Shown: positions 1 to 9,374, numbered from the stretch's first letter. The stretch: 61,251 bases of DNA from Candidatus Gastranaerophilales bacterium (GCA_900770525.1 CAAHDT010000026.1:1-61251), one strand, 5' to 3'. The notes: a model not told the origin generated them from the sequence alone. Made by a program: numbers and translations.

Positions 1-63
1 CTGCTTTTTACTTGACTGTGTTGAGTGGTGCCCAAAACCCTGTCATTACGGCTTAGAAGAGTG

Positions 64-74
64 CCCCCCCCCCC
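64..74. repeat. Homopolymer C11 tract
   Basis: There is a run of eleven C residues in an otherwise AT-rich region. No reading frame crosses it, so phase variation of a protein is not indicated. It may vary in length between cells or be mis-sized in the assembly. Confidence 0.8.
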
Positions 75-147
75 GAAAACCGCGCTACGACTGGTTTTCA
101 GCGTTTTCTTACTTCTTTTTATCATTCTTAATCCTCTCGTTTTCTTT

Positions 148-179
148 GTTACTTTGTTGGGCTGAAAGCCCAACCTACT
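148..179 (-). repeat. TTTCAGCC-type dispersed repeat, left copy
   Basis: Read on the minus strand this 32-base block matches the plus-strand block at 61081-61112 at about 27 positions. The core is GTAGGTTGGG, then TTTCAGCC, then AAC, then AAGTAAC. The copies lie in opposite orientation near the two ends of the window. The inner part forms a perfect 8-bp stem with a GAA loop. Confidence 0.7.
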
Positions 180-328
180 ATCTTTGTTGGGGTAAAACCC
201 AATCTATGTTTTTGTCGGTGCGCAGGTATGCACACCCCACATTAGATTATAACCTATCTTTCACAATTCTGCAAGGTCATGCCGGAAAAGTTGCACTTAA
301 AAAAAATTTATGCTAACTTTGATTTAAA

Positions 329-668
329 TAAAGCAGCCGGATAATCGCGCCCTAACAGGTGAGGAAAGTCCGTGCATCCAAGGACAGATTGCCGGAGAAA
401 CTCCGGACGGCGTAAGCCGGTGGACAGTGCTACAGGAAACATACTGCCGATGGATTTTTTAATCACAGGCGATGGTGCAACGGTGAGTTAAGAGCTTCAC
501 CAGCAATATTGAGAAATATTGGCTAAGTAAACCCCAATCGGATGCAAGATTAATCGGAAGGCTACGAGGTGTCCGCCCACTTCCAAAAAATCGCTAGAGA
601 TTGAAAGTAATTTCAATACCAGACAGATGATTATCTTAAAACAGAACACGGCTTATGAGCTGCTTTAT
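329..668 (+). ncRNA. rnpB: RNase P RNA (bacterial type A)
   Basis: This is the catalytic RNA of RNase P, which matures the 5' ends of tRNAs. It was recognised from conserved blocks: GAGGAAAGTCCG near 361, the GGTAAACCCC-like block near 530, and ACAGAACACGGCTTATG near 641-657. The 5' AAAGCAGC pairs with GCTGCTTT at the 3' end as helix P1, which fixes both ends to within a few bases. A T-rich run after P1 probably ends transcription. The length of about 340 nt is normal. Confidence 0.95.
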
Positions 669-691
669 TTTTTTATTACTTCCGCTAATCT

Positions 692-1123
692 TTAAACATC
701 GTCCATACTGTAAGCAAGATTTTTGGCAGCGCTCTTAACTTTCTCAAACAATTCCGAAGATTTAAGCGTTTGTAAAATCTCTTTTTGATTACCAGTTGAA
801 ATAATCATTTCAGCCTTATATGCAGAAGGTAATTTATAAGCAACAAGTGCAAGATTTCTAATCCTTTCATGCCCGTTAATTGATGATGGCGGTTTTACTA
901 TTTTCAGCATAAAATCAGAAACGCCAAGCGTTTTTTCAGGATTGGCAAACTGTTCATACACCGGTGCAAAATCACCATATGGAGGAACTTCCCGTTCCGC
1001 ACGTTTACTCAACTCTTGGATTATGTGCTTAATCCCGTTGTCCAGTGTTTTCAGTTCTTTATCCATATTTTTTATTCCTCTAAAATTACTTTGGCTAAGT
1101 TTTGCCGGATTAATTCTATTCAT
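692..1123 (-). CDS. Small protein with N-terminal F-x-G motif, downstream partner of the giant protein
   Basis: A 143-residue protein of no recognised family. The N-terminus, with SQSNFRG near residue 10, resembles the short F-x-G motif of other unknown proteins in this window. The rest is mixed alpha/beta with charged helices and no membrane segment. A good ribosome binding site (GAGGT) lies five bases before the ATG. It starts 49 bases after the stop of the 2110-residue gene on the same strand, so the two are probably co-transcribed. A role as chaperone, immunity protein or accessory factor for the giant protein is possible, but only the position supports it. Confidence 0.75.
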   Translation of the reverse strand: MNRINPAKLSQSNFRGIKNMDKELKTLDNGIKHIIQELSKRAEREVPPYGDFAPVYEQFANPEKTLGVSDFMLKIVKPPSSINGHERIRNLALVAYKLPSAYKAEMIISTGNQKEILQTLKSSELFEKVKSAAKNLAYSMDDV

Positions 1124-1172
1124 TTTATACCTCGTTTTTATTGTATAACATTTTTTATCAAAAAGCCAGTAA

Positions 1173-4100
1173 TTATTTGAGTCTGAAAAGATTTACAACA
1201 TTGGTAAACTTATCCTTATCAATCCAGCCTTTGTACAAGTCCATATAAATATTATCGCAATCAATGTCACCTAAGAAACTTACCTGTTGACTGCTTTTTG
1301 GCAAATCATTACAAGGAACATCGTTGTAATCTCCGCCCATATAGATATTTACGTCATCTTTTCCGGTTACTTCTTTAGCCACTTTGGCAGCATATTCAAC
1401 AATTTTATTTCTGATTGCTATACCACCTTCATCAGAAGGTTTTGCGCCATTGTTAATTTCAATATTATCTACAATGAATGTAGGTTTGCCGGAAGAATCT
1501 TTAACAAAGTATACAAGGGCATTCCCGATTGTCTTGCCGGTAACATTATCATTTATTTCAATCATATTATACGCAGTATTTAGCAAATAATGTGGCATTG
1601 CAGAACCGTTTCCACCGCCCATACCGATACAGCAAGTTGAGTAATTTCCTTGGAACAAATCTTTTTGCGGAACTCTATCCCACATTTTGATTGTCAAATC
1701 CAAGTCTTTTTCAACTTTTGCTTCTTTTGAAGTTTCGACTTTTGCAATATCTGCTAATCTTGCCTTAAAGTGTTCTAATATTGTCAACGTATTTTTTGCA
1801 GTAGCAACACGTTTAGGGTCAGGATTGTTCAAATTACCTTGTGCGCGATTCCAAACAGGTTCTAATTGTTTAATAATATTGTTTGTAAAGTCATTTAATT
1901 TGGATTTACTTTGCATTACGTCAGAAGGAATAACAAAATCTCCGTTTTTACCGATACATCTAGGGAATTGTTTGTTCAAAAATCCTTTTACAGGAGTTTG
2001 TCTTAGAACATTTATATCTTCTAACAACTGATTAGAGATTTGAGATAATTGTTCGGCATTTTTATCTTTTATCTGCAATTTTACCTCAGAATCTTTTGAC
2101 GGATGAAGCCACTTTTCATAATCCATTCCTAATTGTTGAAATTCTGAACGAGTCTTTTTATTGCTTTTTCCGTAGATATTTCCTTCATCATGAATGTATC
2201 TGTTAAAATCATCTAAATTAGCAGCTTTGATAATATCACTAAAAGTTTTATCTCCCGCTTTTGTTGCAACATGCATACTATCTTCGTAGGTAAATTCACC
2301 CTGAATTTCTTTTGCCAACAAATGAGAATATCTTATATCCCATGCAGCCAATTTTTCAGGAGGAATTTTGGCTATTTCTTCATCTGACATGCCTGATTTT
2401 TTCATAATATCATTGAACAAATCGGTTTGAAGTTCAGGAAGGTTAACCTTGCCATTTTCAACCATTGTTTGCATTTTAGACATATCAAGATTGTTTAATT
2501 TATATGCACTTATAAGGTCAATAAATTCAACTTTTTGTGTCGGCATGAAAGGTTTTCCGCTTTCATTGACTGAGTTGCAGAGCATTTTAAGCATATCTAA
2601 ATCTTTTACATTAAAATCGTTTAGTGTATCCAAATATTCTTCTGCATCCTCAAAACGTTTTCTCATAAGGTGGTTTACACCTTCTTTATCCATTGCAGAA
2701 CTTAATTCTGCGAGCTTGACTTTATGTTTGTCGAAAAACTTATTAACAGCATTGTCACAATCTGCTTTTGTTGGATATGTGCCGTTTACATAGTATTCAG
2801 GATGTCCAAGAACAGTATTCTTTAAATCCTCAACTTTTGCCATATTAGTTTCCCAATATGCTTTATCAAGAGTATAGCCTTTAATCTCATCACTAGGTAC
2901 ACCCTCAAGCAAGTGTCCTGCTTCTGTAGCCGCTACTTCCGGTTTTACACCTATGGCAGTTAAAGTTTCAGTAGTAGCTCTTGTATTTTGTATATTGTCC
3001 AAGTATTTAATAATGCCGGCACTCATATTATGCATATCATCCATTGCATCAGCTACATCATCAAGAGATTTAGCTCCTTCTTCATGAAATATATCAAGTA
3101 CGTTATCTTTAATCAGCCCTAAATCATTTGTTACATAATTCCAAGTAGAATCATCCAACCTTGCTAAGGCCAAAACTAAGTCATTGTCTAAGTTGAGCGT
3201 ACCTTTTGGAGTTATATCAAGAATATTTCTATCAATAATTCTTTTCAATTCTACATCAGAACTTTTTTCAACAAGTTCAACTATATCTTTAATTCGCTTA
3301 TAAGGTAATTCTTTACCGGTTGTCTCGTCTTTGCGATACTTACTATATTCAAGCAATCCTGACTCTTTTATTCTTTTAAAGTTTTCATCACTTGTGTCAG
3401 ATAATGCTTTAATTCCGGACACAGCAGAACCGGCAATATCTACTATATTTCTATCTTCAATTAATTGGATTTTTTCAGGTGTAAAATCTTTAATAGTTTG
3501 AGTTTGTTTATCTGTATACATAGCTGAATCTGTTAGAAGTTTATCTGCATGTTTTTTTATCCAATCCTTTTGATAATCCTTCAAAGAATTATAGTTTTCT
3601 AAGTGTACAAGTTGATAGTTAATATAATTATTATTTTTTATAATAGTGTAATCATACATCGGCAAAACTTTTTTACCTGTAGCAGCCGATATTTCCTGAG
3701 CAATGCTTTTATATTTTTCAGGGAATGTTTTCAACAAGTAATTTTCGTATAAATAATCAGCTATCTTTGGAGCACTATGCAACACAAGCTCTGATTCTAT
3801 TTGCAGATTAAATTTTTCAAGCGCTTCCTGTTTCTTCACAGGGTCGCTAATTGACTTGATTTCTTCATATTGAACATCATAATTTTTCTTAGCATAAAAA
3901 CGCGAAGGTTGAATCATTCTTTTCAATTCCGGAGATAATGCCTCATAGCCACCTTCTTTAAAGTTTTCAATTTCAGACATAACAAGAAGGTTTAAAGCGT
4001 TTGGATTATCACTTGCAATCAATTCTTTTCCGATTGCATTTAATAATTTTTCATCTTTAATTTTTGGTAAATTCTGCGATATGGTATTTTTTACCTCATC

Positions 4101-7100
4101 AGACAAATATTGTGCATTCTCTGATTTTAGTAATGCATTTATCTTTCTAATTTTTGTTTCAAAATTCGTTTTTGTGTTCTGAGGAGAGTTTTTTTCTAAC
4201 GCAGCATTATATTGACGAATTGCTTCTTGTTGAGTAATTTTGCCTTTCTTAAGCTTTTCACCAATCTCATGTAGTGCAATCAAGTTTTCTGCATTCAAGC
4301 GTTCGTCAAACTTGTAGCCTTTGCCGTAGTCTGCAAGTTTCGGTTCAGTACTTTCAAAGCCTAATTCTTGTTTTCTCAAATGATTATAGTAATCTTTTAA
4401 GTAACGATTGTATTCAGCATAATTGTCATCAGTCATATTTTCTTTTGACAACAATTTTTTAATTGGGTTGTAAAGCGGTTCTAACTCTTTATGTTTGCCA
4501 ATAATATCCTTACCCGTTCTTAAATCATACGGAATATGTTCACCTTCAGCAAATCTGTTAACCTTTTCACCACGATATTGATATTCAAAAATCTCGCCGG
4601 TTTTTGTTTTGAAATTAATCTGCAAAGCTGGATAACCTGACGGTTGAGCCTTTGTAGTCGGTTTTATTCCGGCAGCTTTCATCTTGGCATAATTTGGGTC
4701 GGATTTATCAATTTTTTCAACGTAAACAACATTTACGCCATGATCTGCACCAAACTGTTTCAACCTAGCAAGTTGATTTTCTGAAAAATATGGAATTCCA
4801 TCATCCGCTACATAGTTGCTAATTCTTGCAATATCTAGCCCATCTTTACTATTCGCTTTTTCTAGAATTATATTCTTTAATCTTTCAAGTTCAGGTTCAG
4901 ATTGAAGTTCTGCTGCACGGAGCATTGCCTCTCTTTCTTTACCTGCAGCCAAAAGTGCTTGAACTTCCGGATGTGTTGTAAAATCTTGAGAATCAACTAT
5001 TGTTCTTGCGCCAAACGCATCTCTTACATCTTTTATTGCAGCTTCAAGTGGCGCATCCTTATGATCTTTCATATAGTTTGCAATTTTGTCATAAAGACTC
5101 TGTTCACTTTTTAAGCGCATTGATAGTTTACCTGTTTCACCAAAACCGGCATGAACTACGGCAGCTTTCAAATCTTCTTCTTTGGCGGCATATCTCTTCA
5201 TTATAATATCAACTGCTTGTTTAACTTCTTTTTCAGGAACTCCACCATTCTTTTCATAAGTTATTGAAGTATCTATATCTTTGAATGGATTGTCTTTTAC
5301 TTTTATTTCAGATGATTTTGGTTTTACGGCTTCGGTTTCCGGTTTTAAATTTGTTTCAGGTGCTTTTGCAGTTTTTGTTGTTTCTGTTTTACCTGTTGCC
5401 GATTCAAGTTTTTGGGCAGCACCATCTACAACACCTTTCGCTGCTGTCTGCTCTCTTGCTGTTACTCCTTCTCTTGCCGTTGTCGTTTCCGTTGGCGTGC
5501 TTTCTTCGGGCGCTGTTAGTCTTACTTTTTCGGATTGAGGTACACTTGGTTTTGTCTTTGGAACTCGCTTCTTCCCGACGCCTGCCACATCCTTTATATC
5601 GCCACTCATTCCTACGGTCAAACCGATTAAGTTGGATTTCAACAATGATTTCCAGTCATCATCTGTGCCCAAAACTCCCATCATTACCAAATCGCCGACA
5701 TAAGATATTACAAAATCAGTACTCAATTTCGCTCCGGCTGCTTTCATAAAGTTCTTCAAATATTCCGGATTCTTTATGACACTCTTCAACGCTTCCGCTC
5801 TATTTCCGGCATTTATCTCGCGTCCAAACGTTTCTACTAATTTCTTATCTATTAACTTGTTGAATGCCTTCATTCCGGCTTTTCCGGCTTTGAAACCGAC
5901 TACAAATCCTCCGGCATTCATCAACAAGTTCTTATTTATCTCTGATACATCGGCTGATTCTATCTTATCTCGTCCGACTAAATCTGCATACTCTCCGGCA
6001 GATTGAGCCACCATGCCACCCATTGCTAAAGTATTACCTACGGTCAGCATTGCGCCACCCAATGGCGCCAAAGGAGTAAAGCACAACACGCCGCCAACCA
6101 CTGTTAAGCCCATGCCTACTGTTGATGCATTTCCGGTATATCGCTCTACTACGCTCATATTATCCGCCTTCATTGCCTCGGCTAACATCTTGGCATCATC
6201 GGCTCCTAATATTGATTTATTTGCCTCTTCGTAATCCTGTTGGTATGACTCCATACTCTTATCACCCAACATTCGCTCATATCTACTCTTTATCGTCTGG
6301 GTTTCAAATTTTACCAAACGGTTTAATGCTTGTTGTTTCTGCTCCTCCGTTCCATAGGCGCGCAAGTCTATTTTCCCATCAGAGTCTATCTCTATCGGTA
6401 ATTTTGATTGGGCTATCGTTTTCTTTAATTCACTCAACCCGCCGTCTGCTGAATTCACATAATACTCCGAATATGCTTGAAGTAACTGCTCTGATTTCTT
6501 TGCTGATGTTTCTTCACTCTTTTGAAAATTTTCGCTAAACTGGTTAAACTGCTGATACTTATTATACGAACTTACTACCGCTTCCAGCTCTGCTTTTGAC
6601 TGGATATATCTTTCTACTTTTGATTTGTCGTACTCGGTGCCACGTTCGTATCTGTATACCTCTTCAAACTTCATCGGTTTTGAGCTATTCCAATACTCTG
6701 GAATCTTACTCCCCATATTTACTTTATTCTTCAATTCGCCTGATGGTGTCTGTTTGTTTTTTAACTCGTAAAGTTGTTTCGCTGCCTTTGCGGCATTGGC
6801 AATATTGGTACTAGCTTGGGCGTCACTCATACTAACAAACCTACGTTGGAAGTCCTTCAAATCTTCCATCTTGGCATTCTTGAGCATATCGTCCACATAG
6901 TCAGATATTATCTTTGCAAATTCTTTGCGACTATACTTACTCCCTCTATAGCTATCTAAATAACTTACACCGCTACTTGTCTTTAATGTTCTTAAGCGTG
7001 TTAAAAACATTTCCTTTAAACGGTTCGAATTTTCTACAAAATATTCTCGTCTGCTTAAATTATTATCTCGAGCTTTTATTAGCAAGCTTACTCCCGCTTG

Positions 7101-7505
7101 CTCATATTCTAATACATTCTTTACATTCTTACTGGATGTTACATCCTCCTCGTCTTTTTTACCGTCGTAATAGCCGGATATAATCCCCAAATGTTGGGAA
7201 CTAAACACGCGGTTCGCTTCGTTCAAATTCTCCTGTATTGAACTTATTACAGCATCCTTTGCTTGCTCGTCTGTATAATGGGGCGTTTCTGCTATAAATA
7301 CACCCTTTAATGGTTTTGGATTTACGGATGTTTGCTCTACTATTACACCCTTACCTAGGCTTTTCACGTTTCCGCTTAACAGGGCTTGCAACTCTTTATC
7401 CGTCATTTTGGACAAACGGGAGCGTAACGCCAACTCATCTTCTTCATTTCGAGGAGCAAACTTTGCGCATACTGCATTTATTATACTTAATCTGCTGTCG
7501 ACCAC
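1173..7505 (-). CDS. Giant multidomain protein with a RelA/SpoT-type nucleotidyltransferase fold
   Basis: A 2110-residue protein. Residues 1-460 are helical and charged. Residues about 463-500 are Gly/Ala-rich and hydrophobic, and could insert in or cross a membrane. A Pro/Thr/Lys-rich linker spans about 640-735. Residues about 790-1000 carry the RelA/SpoT synthetase motifs in order: SMRLKSEQSLYDK, DAFGAR, GYPALQ, FEYQYRG and AEGEH. No HD hydrolase motif was seen. A long helical region follows. Residues about 1945-2070 hold a Cys-Cys segment (STCCIGMGG) and VDNIEIN, suggestive of a GNAT-like acetyltransferase. The start is a GTG with an in-frame stop 21 bases upstream and no strong Shine-Dalgarno, so it is uncertain. 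The first third looks richer in G+C than the rest. The RelA/SpoT fold is fairly secure. A toxin or effector role is inference. Confidence 0.8.
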   Translation of the reverse strand: MVDSRLSIINAVCAKFAPRNEEDELALRSRLSKMTDKELQALLSGNVKSLGKGVIVEQTSVNPKPLKGVFIAETPHYTDEQAKDAVISSIQENLNEANRVFSSQHLGIISGYYDGKKDEEDVTSSKNVKNVLEYEQAGVSLLIKARDNNLSRREYFVENSNRLKEMFLTRLRTLKTSSGVSYLDSYRGSKYSRKEFAKIISDYVDDMLKNAKMEDLKDFQRRFVSMSDAQASTNIANAAKAAKQLYELKNKQTPSGELKNKVNMGSKIPEYWNSSKPMKFEEVYRYERGTEYDKSKVERYIQSKAELEAVVSSYNKYQQFNQFSENFQKSEETSAKKSEQLLQAYSEYYVNSADGGLSELKKTIAQSKLPIEIDSDGKIDLRAYGTEEQKQQALNRLVKFETQTIKSRYERMLGDKSMESYQQDYEEANKSILGADDAKMLAEAMKADNMSVVERYTGNASTVGMGLTVVGGVLCFTPLAPLGGAMLTVGNTLAMGGMVAQSAGEYADLVGRDKIESADVSEINKNLLMNAGGFVVGFKAGKAGMKAFNKLIDKKLVETFGREINAGNRAEALKSVIKNPEYLKNFMKAAGAKLSTDFVISYVGDLVMMGVLGTDDDWKSLLKSNLIGLTVGMSGDIKDVAGVGKKRVPKTKPSVPQSEKVRLTAPEESTPTETTTAREGVTAREQTAAKGVVDGAAQKLESATGKTETTKTAKAPETNLKPETEAVKPKSSEIKVKDNPFKDIDTSITYEKNGGVPEKEVKQAVDIIMKRYAAKEEDLKAAVVHAGFGETGKLSMRLKSEQSLYDKIANYMKDHKDAPLEAAIKDVRDAFGARTIVDSQDFTTHPEVQALLAAGKEREAMLRAAELQSEPELERLKNIILEKANSKDGLDIARISNYVADDGIPYFSENQLARLKQFGADHGVNVVYVEKIDKSDPNYAKMKAAGIKPTTKAQPSGYPALQINFKTKTGEIFEYQYRGEKVNRFAEGEHIPYDLRTGKDIIGKHKELEPLYNPIKKLLSKENMTDDNYAEYNRYLKDYYNHLRKQELGFESTEPKLADYGKGYKFDERLNAENLIALHEIGEKLKKGKITQQEAIRQYNAALEKNSPQNTKTNFETKIRKINALLKSENAQYLSDEVKNTISQNLPKIKDEKLLNAIGKELIASDNPNALNLLVMSEIENFKEGGYEALSPELKRMIQPSRFYAKKNYDVQYEEIKSISDPVKKQEALEKFNLQIESELVLHSAPKIADYLYENYLLKTFPEKYKSIAQEISAATGKKVLPMYDYTIIKNNNYINYQLVHLENYNSLKDYQKDWIKKHADKLLTDSAMYTDKQTQTIKDFTPEKIQLIEDRNIVDIAGSAVSGIKALSDTSDENFKRIKESGLLEYSKYRKDETTGKELPYKRIKDIVELVEKSSDVELKRIIDRNILDITPKGTLNLDNDLVLALARLDDSTWNYVTNDLGLIKDNVLDIFHEEGAKSLDDVADAMDDMHNMSAGIIKYLDNIQNTRATTETLTAIGVKPEVAATEAGHLLEGVPSDEIKGYTLDKAYWETNMAKVEDLKNTVLGHPEYYVNGTYPTKADCDNAVNKFFDKHKVKLAELSSAMDKEGVNHLMRKRFEDAEEYLDTLNDFNVKDLDMLKMLCNSVNESGKPFMPTQKVEFIDLISAYKLNNLDMSKMQTMVENGKVNLPELQTDLFNDIMKKSGMSDEEIAKIPPEKLAAWDIRYSHLLAKEIQGEFTYEDSMHVATKAGDKTFSDIIKAANLDDFNRYIHDEGNIYGKSNKKTRSEFQQLGMDYEKWLHPSKDSEVKLQIKDKNAEQLSQISNQLLEDINVLRQTPVKGFLNKQFPRCIGKNGDFVIPSDVMQSKSKLNDFTNNIIKQLEPVWNRAQGNLNNPDPKRVATAKNTLTILEHFKARLADIAKVETSKEAKVEKDLDLTIKMWDRVPQKDLFQGNYSTCCIGMGGGNGSAMPHYLLNTAYNMIEINDNVTGKTIGNALVYFVKDSSGKPTFIVDNIEINNGAKPSDEGGIAIRNKIVEYAAKVAKEVTGKDDVNIYMGGDYNDVPCNDLPKSSQQVSFLGDIDCDNIYMDLYKGWIDKDKFTNVVNLFRLK

Positions 7506-7667
7506 TTTCTGATTCGTCCCATTCTTCTACAACATATATCTATGCTTACGGTTCTTTGCGACATAACTTTAATGGTTATTACTATAACTCACTTCGCAAA
7601 TACCTCGCTTTGCCACTGTATCTCTCGATTTGGGGGGATTGTAAATCTTTTGTTACATTTCGTAATT

Positions 7668-8561
7668 TTATCTATATTTTTTCAAACCTTCAAACTTTAC
7701 ACACTTACCATCTTTGCAAGCTATAACCAAAATTTTATGCTTAAGGTCATTTTCTACAATTTGTCCTGCTAGTCCTGTACAATTAATCAAACTAATTTTA
7801 TAAGGATTTGTTATATAAAATGTTTTGGAATTGTATTGTATATATGTCGGCACAAACGGGTAAAAAGCTCTTACATGTGCCAATATATCTTCTGCTGTTT
7901 CTTTTTCAAAATCTAATGTCATATCCTCAGGTTTTATATTCGGGTAATAACTTGCAGCGCTCTCTTCCTGCGAAACAGGAACTACTGCTCCTGTTTTTAG
8001 TTTTTCTAAAAGTTCTGTACAAAGTAAACGTGCTTTAAATACGGTTTTATTTTTCAATTCTTTTGAAGTATCACCGTCTAAAATTTCAACTTTTGCCTGC
8101 GCCAAAACTGCTCCGGAGTCAAATTTTTCATCCATCAAATGAAAAGTTACGCCGGACTCTTTTTCTCTATGCCAAATTGTTTGCAAGTACGGGTTTGGCC
8201 CTCTGTATTTTGGCAACAACGCCGGATGAACATTAATTGTTCCAATAACCGGAACTTCAATAGTTTCTTTTTTAAACTTTTCTCGCCAAGTTCCAACAAG
8301 AACTATATCTGTATTAGTTTTTAAAATCTCATTTCTAAATTTTTCCGAATTAACAGAATTACAATTTATATCATGGAGTTTAAACTTTCTTATTAGTGTT
8401 AAGTCAGGAGAAGTTGAAAAAAAATCATGCAAAAATAATCTTAATGGAGAATACAAAAGTCTTTCATATCGAAAAACACCCACAATTTCTACATCCGCAA
8501 GCATACATCCTTGAATTAAATTTGCAAGCATCTCACCCTTACCGACCAAAATCACTTTCAT
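7668..8561 (-). CDS. Formyltransferase family protein (Fmt-like)
   Basis: A 297-residue member of the formyl transferase fold, which moves a formyl group from 10-formyltetrahydrofolate to an amine. The catalytic Asn-His-Asp set is visible: NVHPALLPKYRGPNP around residue 110, and DSG in the loop that carries the catalytic Asp. A C-terminal domain of about 90 residues is present, as in methionyl-tRNA formyltransferase. The N-terminus (MKVILVGKGEMLAN) and RGPNP differ from typical Fmt (RGAAP), so it may be a sugar-amine formyltransferase or a divergent Fmt. It begins three bases after the metalloprotease gene ends, so the two form an operon. Confidence 0.75.
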   Translation of the reverse strand: MKVILVGKGEMLANLIQGCMLADVEIVGVFRYERLLYSPLRLFLHDFFSTSPDLTLIRKFKLHDINCNSVNSEKFRNEILKTNTDIVLVGTWREKFKKETIEVPVIGTINVHPALLPKYRGPNPYLQTIWHREKESGVTFHLMDEKFDSGAVLAQAKVEILDGDTSKELKNKTVFKARLLCTELLEKLKTGAVVPVSQEESAASYYPNIKPEDMTLDFEKETAEDILAHVRAFYPFVPTYIQYNSKTFYITNPYKISLINCTGLAGQIVENDLKHKILVIACKDGKCVKFEGLKKYR

Positions 8562-8564
8562 AGT

Positions 8565-9362
8565 TTAATCCTTTTCAGGTTTGTTTGTTCGTTGATTTTT
8601 CTTAAAAAACTCTTGCGCCTTAGGCGAAAGTGACACATTTTGCAATGACATATGATACATATGCAAACGAGCAATATTCTCTGTTTCTTCTAACAAATCT
8701 CGTTTAGGTATTTTTATAGAACTTTTTACTTTTTCAAAATCACTAGGAGCATTTTTTGCAATAATCCTCTCAATAATTTGGTCAATATCACTTCCGCCAA
8801 CTCCATACCTTGAACCAATTTCAGCAGGAGTAGCACCTTGTGGAAATTTATAAAGCCAATTAACAGTCAAAACATCTCCCTCAGAAACACTGTGAATACC
8901 TTTCTGATGCGGAGTGTACATAATATCTGTTTTATAAGGACTATGCCCTAGACCGATTGCATGCCCGATTTCATGGAGAATTGTATGGTAAACCTCGTTT
9001 TCATCCCCATATGAACTATGAATAAGTCCGTCTGTAAGTCCTATCGCAACTTCTGCGCCATACAATCTGTTGTTTGCGTCATAACTAAAATAACAATGCC
9101 CTAAAGCTTTGCGCTCAACCCTTTTCCAATCAATATTAACATTAGATTCTAATAATGTTGGAACAACCGTAAACGACACTCTTCCCTTTGTGGCCCTTTG
9201 CCATTCATCAAGAGCCTTTCGAACAAGAGCATTATATTTATAATCTTGCCCTTGCTTTGCATAAAACTTCATAGGTGCAATATAAACCTTCAATGGCATA
9301 AATGTCCAACGCATTAACCTATCGTTTTTTAAAGATTGTGAAACATATGTTTTACTTACCAT
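8565..9362 (-). CDS. Matrixin-type zinc metalloprotease
   Basis: A 265-residue protein with the metzincin signature HEIGHAIGLGH at residues 130-140 and a following DIMY Met-turn, as in peptidase family M10. Three histidines bind zinc and the Glu is catalytic. There is no obvious signal peptide, so either it is cytoplasmic, it uses another export route, or the start is wrong. A C-terminal region of about 85 residues after the catalytic domain is of unknown function. The start ATG lies six bases after a TACAAT -10-like hexamer, suggesting a leaderless transcript. It is divergent from ybaB. Confidence 0.8.
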   Translation of the reverse strand: MVSKTYVSQSLKNDRLMRWTFMPLKVYIAPMKFYAKQGQDYKYNALVRKALDEWQRATKGRVSFTVVPTLLESNVNIDWKRVERKALGHCYFSYDANNRLYGAEVAIGLTDGLIHSSYGDENEVYHTILHEIGHAIGLGHSPYKTDIMYTPHQKGIHSVSEGDVLTVNWLYKFPQGATPAEIGSRYGVGGSDIDQIIERIIAKNAPSDFEKVKSSIKIPKRDLLEETENIARLHMYHMSLQNVSLSPKAQEFFKKNQRTNKPEKD

Positions 9363-9368
9363 ATGTTT

Positions 9369-9374
9369 ATTGTA
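9369..9374 (-). promoter_or_regulatory. -10 hexamer six bases before the metalloprotease start
   Basis: TACAAT on the minus strand ends six bases before the ATG at 9362. This matches the spacing seen at many other genes in this window and implies transcription starting at or next to the start codon. Confidence 0.4.

Larger units (their letters stand above)
1..328. other. Intergenic repeat-rich left edge
   Basis: No coding sequence is supported here. The stretch holds an 11-base C run, a small hairpin (GAAAACC/GGTTTTC around 75-100), a perfect 8-bp hairpin GTTGGGCT-GAA-AGCCCAAC at 156-174, a weaker related hairpin just after it, and the phrase ATTATAACCTATCTTTCAC near 245-264, which recurs at about 54856. 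The composition is less AT-rich than the neighbouring genes. It looks like accumulated intergenic repeat modules upstream of rnpB. Confidence 0.6.

Noticed and set aside
64..74. Phase-variable homopolymer controlling a gene
   Set aside because: The C11 tract is not in or near a plausible reading frame or promoter. It is kept only as a repeat.
5285..5749. Long plus-strand frames opposite the giant gene
   Set aside because: They are Leu/Ser/Arg-rich complements of the Pro/Thr/Lys-rich linker, with no start signal and no protein-like features.
7506..7667. A 25-codon frame (MSQRTVSIDICCRR...) upstream of the giant gene
   Set aside because: It lacks a ribosome binding site and overlaps the giant gene out of frame. 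No sign of coding. The real start of the giant gene remains uncertain.
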